This document shows positions 59,521-64,000 of a stretch of 64,000 nt of DNA, piece after piece. The translations under genes and the position numbers were made by a program. The notes beneath the pieces are model-generated. The model was not told where the DNA came from, searched no databases, and saw nothing but the letters and a program-made list of their open reading frames with translations. Every line of letters begins with the position of its first letter. The first letter of the stretch is position 1. Source of the stretch: Mangrovimicrobium sp033283385. GTDB lineage: Bacteria > Pseudomonadota > Gammaproteobacteria > Pseudomonadales > Halieaceae. Where the stretch lies: assembly GCA_033283385.1 (NCBI GenBank), contig JAWMQQ010000001.1, positions 2,170,001 to 2,234,000 on the forward strand. Direction: 5' to 3'.

Positions 59521-60410
59521 TTACATGCGGTAGGTCAGGCCGAACTTGTACACACGTCCCAGCGTGTAGCCCGAGTAGTTCAGGTTCTGCTGCGAGCGGT
59601 ACTCCGGCGGGTCCTCGTCGAAGACGTTGTCCACGTTGAAGCGCAGGGACAGGCCCTCGGCCATGCCATCGGTGAAGTCATAGCCGACGAAGAAGTAGGT
59701 GACGAGGAAATCATCCACCTTGGACCGGTTGACGCCGACACTGGGATCGGCATCGTACTCGTCGGTGTACTTCAGGGTCACGGCCGCATTGGTATTGCGA
59801 CGCCCAGCGCACGCTGGCCGCGGCGTACAAGTCAGGGTTGTACTTGAGCTCGTCAGTCTTGGTGCCGCTCTGGGCCAGGCTGAAATCCTTCTGGTAGTTG
59901 CCGGAGGGCTGTAGGCAAAAGAGCCGATCCCGGTCTCGTGGGTATACTGGATGCCGAAATCGATACCCTTGAGGCTGGCCTCCTCGGTATTGGCGATGCC
60001 GAACGGGTCCGACTTGCCGTTGCGGTCGCATGGGTCTCCGACCGGGGTAACACCGGCGCCTGGTGCCAGCGGGTTGTCCGTCCAGCCCGCACCGTACCAG
60101 TACCAGGTGGTGACCGCCCCCACCGGGATGATGCACTCGGTGCCGTTGGGGGTCACCACGCTGCCGTCCTCGTTCCAGTTGCCCTGGGCGGCCCAGTCCC
60201 TGTCCTCGTTCAGCACCGCGTCGCGATCGGTAGTCGAGAGCGAGATGTAGCCCGAACCGCCGTCCCAGTTCGTACCGGCCAAAATGGCAGCCCGGGTCGC
60301 GTCGTAGTCGTCGCCGGTGTCGTAACCCAGGTCGAGTTGCAGGCCGTCGAACTCGTCGAGCGAGATGAAGTTGATGACACCGCCCACCGCATCCGCGCCG
60401 TTGCAGCGGT
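59521..60410 (-). pseudogene. decayed TonB-dependent receptor
   Basis: Only about 290 residues remain of a receptor usually 800-1000 long. It begins abruptly inside the plug at NGADAVGGVINFISLDEFDG; the signal peptide, TonB box and first plug half are missing. NGKSDPFGIANTEEASLKGI near 60010 looks like a fusion of an early barrel piece to the C-terminal barrel, so the middle is deleted. The frame shifts twice: SGNYQKDFSLAQSG, part of the natural barrel sequence, lies in a different frame between about 59912 and 59798. The normal end GYTLGRVYKFGLTYRM and the terminator survive. Confidence 0.85.
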
Positions 60411-60576
60411 TCCCACAGTTCCTCGGGCAGGGGATTAATCTATGGGATCCTGAGGGCAGTCTTATCGTTTATAGGTATAGGCGGGAAGCATAGCCCCCGG
60501 TGAGCGTTACCGGCTTGACCACTTCAGACAAAGGCGGTTCTCGCCCTGCAGGCTAGCGACGTGTTTGGCAATATTG

Positions 60577-61980
60577 TCATCGAGATATCGCCTGCCCGGC
60601 CAACGGGAAATCCAGCTGCACCAAGAAGCCCCGGCCGTCACGCCAGCTTTCCAGCGAGAGCCGCGCACCGTGTAACTCGGCGATGCGCGCGGCGATCGAC
60701 AGGCCCAGCCCCACGCCGCCCACGCTGTTGCCCGGCAGGCTGTAGAAGCGATCGGTCAGGCGATGGCGCAACTCGTCGGGAATCGGCTCGCAGTCGTTGG
60801 CGATGCGCAGGCGGATACAGCCCGGGCGCTGTTCCAGGGAAATGTCCACCGGGCCGCCCTCCGGCGAGTACCTGAACGCATTGGAGACGAGGTTGCGCAC
60901 CAGGATGGTCAGCCAGGCTGCCTGGCCCTGCACCTGCAGTCCGCTGTGCTCGGGCACACGCACATCCAGCGCGCGGCCGGCGGCGGTCACGCCCTCCTCG
61001 GCGACAGCGGCAATGACAACGCTGTAAAGATCCACCGGCTCGCGCTGGAATTCCTGCTCGGGGTCCAGCCGCGCCAGAGTGAGGAGTTGGGAGACGGTGT
61101 TGGTGGCACGGGTCACCCGGACGGAAATCCGCTCGAGCATGTCCTGGGTGTCCGTGTCCGACGCCAGCCGCTGGTAGCGCTGGACTTCCGCCTTTATCGC
61201 CGCCAGCGGCGTTTGCAGCTCATGGGCCGCGTTGGCGGTGAACCGGCCCTCGCTGGCCAGCGCACGCTGCAGGCGCCCCAGCAGGCCGTTGAGCGCGACG
61301 ACCACGGGTTGGATCTCCTCCGGCACGTCGGCCGACGCGATGGGATCCAGCAGTGTGGGCTTGCGCGCCTCGATCTTGCCGGCCAGCAGGCTCAGGGGGC
61401 GCAGGCCGCGCCGCACACCCCAGATGAGTACCGCCACGGTCAGGGGCAGGAGGATCAGCAGCGGCGCCGCGGCCTGCAGCAGCAGTATCCCGCCGAGGTT
61501 GGCCGCGTGGGCGCGGTCGAGGCCGACCGCCAGCCACGTGCCCACCGCGTTGTCGCGCCGGTACAGCACGCGCCAGGTGGAAGGCTCGCCGGTGCGGGTC
61601 GAGGTCCATGTGATGAAACCCTCGCGCCGGGGCTCCGGAAACGCCGGGGCCTCCTCGCCCACCAGCACACGGCGACTTTCCAGCCAGATATTGGTGGCCT
61701 GGTCCCGGCCGCGCGTGCCGAAGCCCTTAACCCGGGTCATCCCTCCCTGCGACGCGGCCTCCTGGTTCAATTCCAGGAAATACTCGCTGATGCGGGGATT
61801 GCCGAAGATGGTCGCCGTCGTGTGCTCCACCATGTCCATGTAATTGGTCAGCTGCCGATCGATCTGCCGGTCGATCAGGTGCTGCGCCAGCACGAAGGTC
61901 ACGCCTACCGAGATGAACCAGGTCGCCAGCGACAGGCCGAGCAGGATGAGCACCAGCCGACGGCGCAGCGAGGTCGCCAC
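60577..61980 (-). CDS. sensor histidine kinase (QseC-like)
   Basis: 467 residues from GTG 61978-61980, overlapping the regulator stop (TAGTG). Two membrane helices (LVLILLGLSLATWFISVGVT; LLILLPLTVAVLIWGV) enclose a periplasmic sensor of about 140 residues. HAMP-like segment, then H box NAAHELQTPLAAIKAEVQ (H253), N box LVSNAFRYS, and G box GGVGLGLSIAARIAEL. It phosphorylates the response regulator encoded just upstream. The signal is unknown. Confidence 0.93.
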   Translation of the reverse strand: MATSLRRRLVLILLGLSLATWFISVGVTFVLAQHLIDRQIDRQLTNYMDMVEHTTATIFGNPRISEYFLELNQEAASQGGMTRVKGFGTRGRDQATNIWLESRRVLVGEEAPAFPEPRREGFITWTSTRTGEPSTWRVLYRRDNAVGTWLAVGLDRAHAANLGGILLLQAAAPLLILLPLTVAVLIWGVRRGLRPLSLLAGKIEARKPTLLDPIASADVPEEIQPVVVALNGLLGRLQRALASEGRFTANAAHELQTPLAAIKAEVQRYQRLASDTDTQDMLERISVRVTRATNTVSQLLTLARLDPEQEFQREPVDLYSVVIAAVAEEGVTAAGRALDVRVPEHSGLQVQGQAAWLTILVRNLVSNAFRYSPEGGPVDISLEQRPGCIRLRIANDCEPIPDELRHRLTDRFYSLPGNSVGGVGLGLSIAARIAELHGARLSLESWRDGRGFLVQLDFPLAGQAISR

Positions 61981-62633
61981 TATTTCAGCCTGTAGCCCAC
62001 ACCGCGCAGGGTTTCGATGCGCTCGTGGCCGATGCGTTTGCGCAGGCGGGAGACGTAGACTTCCACGGTATTGGATTCCACCTCCTCGCCCCAGCTGCTG
62101 CTGCCCTCGAGCAGGCGCGCCTTGGTGACGAAGCGCCCCTGGTTGCGGATCAGCAGTTCCAGGATGGCGAACTCCTTGGCGGTGAGGTCGGCAATGTCCT
62201 CGCCGCGGAACACCACCCGGTGGGAGGCGGGGTCCAGTTCCAGGTCGCCGGCGCGCAACACGGGGGTCTTGAGGCCGGTGCGGCGCATCAGCGAGCGCAC
62301 CCGGGCGAACAGCTCGTCCATGTCGAAGGGCTTGGTCAGGTAGTCGTCGGCGCCGGCGTCGAGGCCGGCCACCTTGTCCTCCAGCGCGTCGCAGGCGGTC
62401 AGCAGCAACACTGGTGTTTGCAGGCCCTGGGCGCGCAGGGAGTGCAGTACCTGGATGCCGGATTTTCCCGGCAGGCGCACGTCCAGCACCACGGCGTCGA
62501 AAGACTCTGACTGCAGGGCGGATGCGGCCAGCGCGCCATCCTTGAGCCAGTCCACGGCATAACCCTCCGCGCCCATGGCCTGGCTGACGGAGTCGCCGAG
62601 ATAGGCGTCGTCTTCCACCAACAGTATGCGCAT
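61980..62633 (-). CDS. OmpR-family response regulator (QseB/PmrA-like)
   Basis: 217 residues from ATG 62631-62633. Receiver domain: acidic pocket LLVEDDAYLG, phospho-acceptor D51 in VVLDVRLPGKSG, and the lysine in YLTKPFDMDEL. The C-terminal winged helix ends with SNTVEVYVSRLRKRIGHERI and TLRGVGYRLK. It forms a two-component operon with the kinase gene, overlapping by one base. Confidence 0.95.
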   Translation of the reverse strand: MRILLVEDDAYLGDSVSQAMGAEGYAVDWLKDGALAASALQSESFDAVVLDVRLPGKSGIQVLHSLRAQGLQTPVLLLTACDALEDKVAGLDAGADDYLTKPFDMDELFARVRSLMRRTGLKTPVLRAGDLELDPASHRVVFRGEDIADLTAKEFAILELLIRNQGRFVTKARLLEGSSSWGEEVESNTVEVYVSRLRKRIGHERIETLRGVGYRLK

Positions 62634-62716
62634 AGCAGTTCCCGTTGCCGCGCCTCGATACCCGCGCGCCGGGCTCGCGGCGAGGCCGGCCGCCGAATTT
62701 TCAGGGCGCCAGTGGA

Positions 62717-64000
62717 TCAGGCCAGCAATTCGTTGATGCTGCGATTGGTCTGCATGCCCAGCGTGCCCCAGCGGTCCACCTGCACGCCCATCGCCTGCTG
62801 CACGGTGAGGCCGATGCGCGAGATCGGGTCCGCGTTGCCGGCCATGTGGAAGCCGGTGCGTACCCGGCCGCCAGCATTGCCCGCGATCATTACCGGGATG
62901 CCCTCCACCGCGTGCGCCTTGGCGATCGAGCAGTCCGAGTGGGCCAGCACCAGGGTGTTGTCGAGCAGGGTGCCGTCGCCCTCGGGGATGGCGGACAGGG
63001 CATCGAGGAAATCGCGCCAGGCCAGCATGCTGCGCTCGGCGAACCAGGACACCTGGCGCTGGTAGCCCAGCTCCGGGTCGGTCGGCTCCTCGTGGGTCAG
63101 CGTGTGGTGGGTCGAAGACTCGCCCGGGCGGCGCAGGTTGGACGCGGTGTCGGAGAACAGCATGTTGAATACCCGGGTCTGGTTGCACTGCAGGGCGCGC
63201 GCCAGCAGCTGTGACATCAGCCGGTGGTTTTCCATCACGTGTTCCATCTCCGAGTCCACCGGCGCCTCTTTGGGGGCGTCCGGCATCTGGAAGTTCTCCA
63301 CCGGTGCCGGCGGTTCCAGCTGCAGGGCCAGTTTCTTCTCCAGTTCGCGCAGCGAGGTGAAATACTCGTCCAGCCGCTGGCGGTCCTGGGCGCCGACTTC
63401 CTTCATCAGGGCGCGCCGGTCCTCCTGGGTCGCCGACAATACGCTCTCGTGCACCATGTAGCGCGGGTCCGGTTCGAAACTCGCCGCGTTGGGGTCCTGG
63501 AAGCCCTCGCCGAAGATGCGCTGGTAGAGCGCCAGCGGCGAGGTCTCGCTGGGATTGGGCGAGCCCGCGTCGCGGTAGGAATAGGAGCGCTGGATCGCCG
63601 CCGAGCACATCTCCAGCGAACGGAAGCGGGTGTTGCCGATCTGGTCGCTGATCAGCACGTCCAGGCTGGGCGCCTTGACGTTATAGTCCGGCACCGGGAT
63701 ACCGGTGCGCAGGCCCAGGCAGCCGGTGACGTGCGGCTTGTTGGGCACGCCGTCGAGCTTGACGTCGAAGCCGCTGAAAAATGCGAGCTTGTCGCGGTAG
63801 GGCTCCAGCGGCGCGACGTGTGCCGGCAGCTCGAAGTCGCGGCCGGTGGCCGTGGGAATCCACAGCTCGGGGATGAAGCCGCAACCCCAGACCCAGGTGC
63901 CGAAGCGCACCGGGATGCGCTGGCCGGTGGCGGCGTAGGCCTTGCCGCTGTCGTCGAGAAGGCAGTCCAGAAGCGGCAGCGCCACGCCGACCGCCGCGCC
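62717..64000 (-). CDS. DUF1552 protein, N-terminus beyond window
   Basis: 428 residues are visible and the frame stays open to the window edge. GAAVGVALPLLDCLLDDSGK at the edge looks like the end of a Tat signal (the usual RRxFLRG would be just outside). YVWG-like FGTWVWGCGFIPELWIPTAT, HHTLTHEEPTDPELGYQRQV and LVLAHSDCSIAKAHAVEGIP are DUF1552 landmarks. These proteins are exported and usually paired with DUF1592/1588 multi-heme-like partners; function unknown. Confidence 0.9.
   Translation of the reverse strand, partial: GAAVGVALPLLDCLLDDSGKAYAATGQRIPVRFGTWVWGCGFIPELWIPTATGRDFELPAHVAPLEPYRDKLAFFSGFDVKLDGVPNKPHVTGCLGLRTGIPVPDYNVKAPSLDVLISDQIGNTRFRSLEMCSAAIQRSYSYRDAGSPNPSETSPLALYQRIFGEGFQDPNAASFEPDPRYMVHESVLSATQEDRRALMKEVGAQDRQRLDEYFTSLRELEKKLALQLEPPAPVENFQMPDAPKEAPVDSEMEHVMENHRLMSQLLARALQCNQTRVFNMLFSDTASNLRRPGESSTHHTLTHEEPTDPELGYQRQVSWFAERSMLAWRDFLDALSAIPEGDGTLLDNTLVLAHSDCSIAKAHAVEGIPVMIAGNAGGRVRTGFHMAGNADPISRIGLTVQQAMGVQVDRWGTLGMQTNRSINELLA

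Overview
This is a GC-rich (by eye about 65-68%) chromosomal window from a gammaproteobacterium. A marine Halieaceae/Cellvibrionales-type organism fits best: a TonB-dependent receptor, DUF1552, paired DUF2868/DUF3482, tdh-kbl and REP-like palindromes are all present. The taxonomy is an inference from gene content; no rRNA or marker gene is present. Most starts were chosen from Shine-Dalgarno spacing, and TTG and GTG starts are frequent.

Layout. 0-2.7 kb: end of an unknown gene, a DUF3127 protein with an SSB-like acidic tail, and a small hydrolase-cupin-glutathione transferase operon. 3-12 kb: a cluster of mostly unrecognised envelope genes: three small lipoproteins, a peptidoglycan-binding LAS-type endopeptidase, a papain-like protease fused to an alpha/beta hydrolase, a single-pass protein with nine PASTA-like repeats, a soluble unknown and a four-helix membrane protein. 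It looks less GC-rich than its surroundings and is the best candidate here for an undescribed system. 12-18.4 kb: an exported YtcJ-type amidohydrolase and a 1482-residue exported HExxH plus VWA protein resembling bacterial relatives of CLCA proteins. 18.5-26 kb: a complete minimal V-type ATPase operon (B-D-I-K-E-DUF2764-A), which is a circular permutation of the chlamydial/spirochaete order, with a sodium-type c-ring signature. 26-28.3 kb: a TetR regulator with a metallo-hydrolase and tRNA-Arg(ACG) with a clear promoter and terminator.

28.3-34.7 kb: a CoA-transferase, small unknowns, and the conserved retropepsin-like protease / 7TM inactive transglutaminase / ATP-grasp ligase set. 34.7-39.6 kb: threonine catabolism (tdh-kbl), a sodium:solute symporter and a YheT-type hydrolase. 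39.6-47.8 kb: a DUF3482 GTPase with a DUF2868 membrane protein, a DUF3833 lipoprotein and an RND efflux pair, flanked by REP arrays. 47.8-55.4 kb: GFA and SDR enzymes, an NfeD protease-slipin operon, an acyl-CoA ligase, and a cytochrome b561 with two YceI-like proteins. 55.4-64 kb: a sigma-54-like promoter next to a terminator, an MscS channel, a SlyD-like isomerase, MgtE, a decayed TonB-dependent receptor, a two-component system and a DUF1552 protein cut by the window edge.

REP-like palindromes (core GTAGGAGCCTGCTAYGCAGGCGAT) occur in four blocks. In four genes the REP itself supplies the TAG stop codon. No RAYT transposase, insertion sequence, CRISPR array or phage gene was seen.
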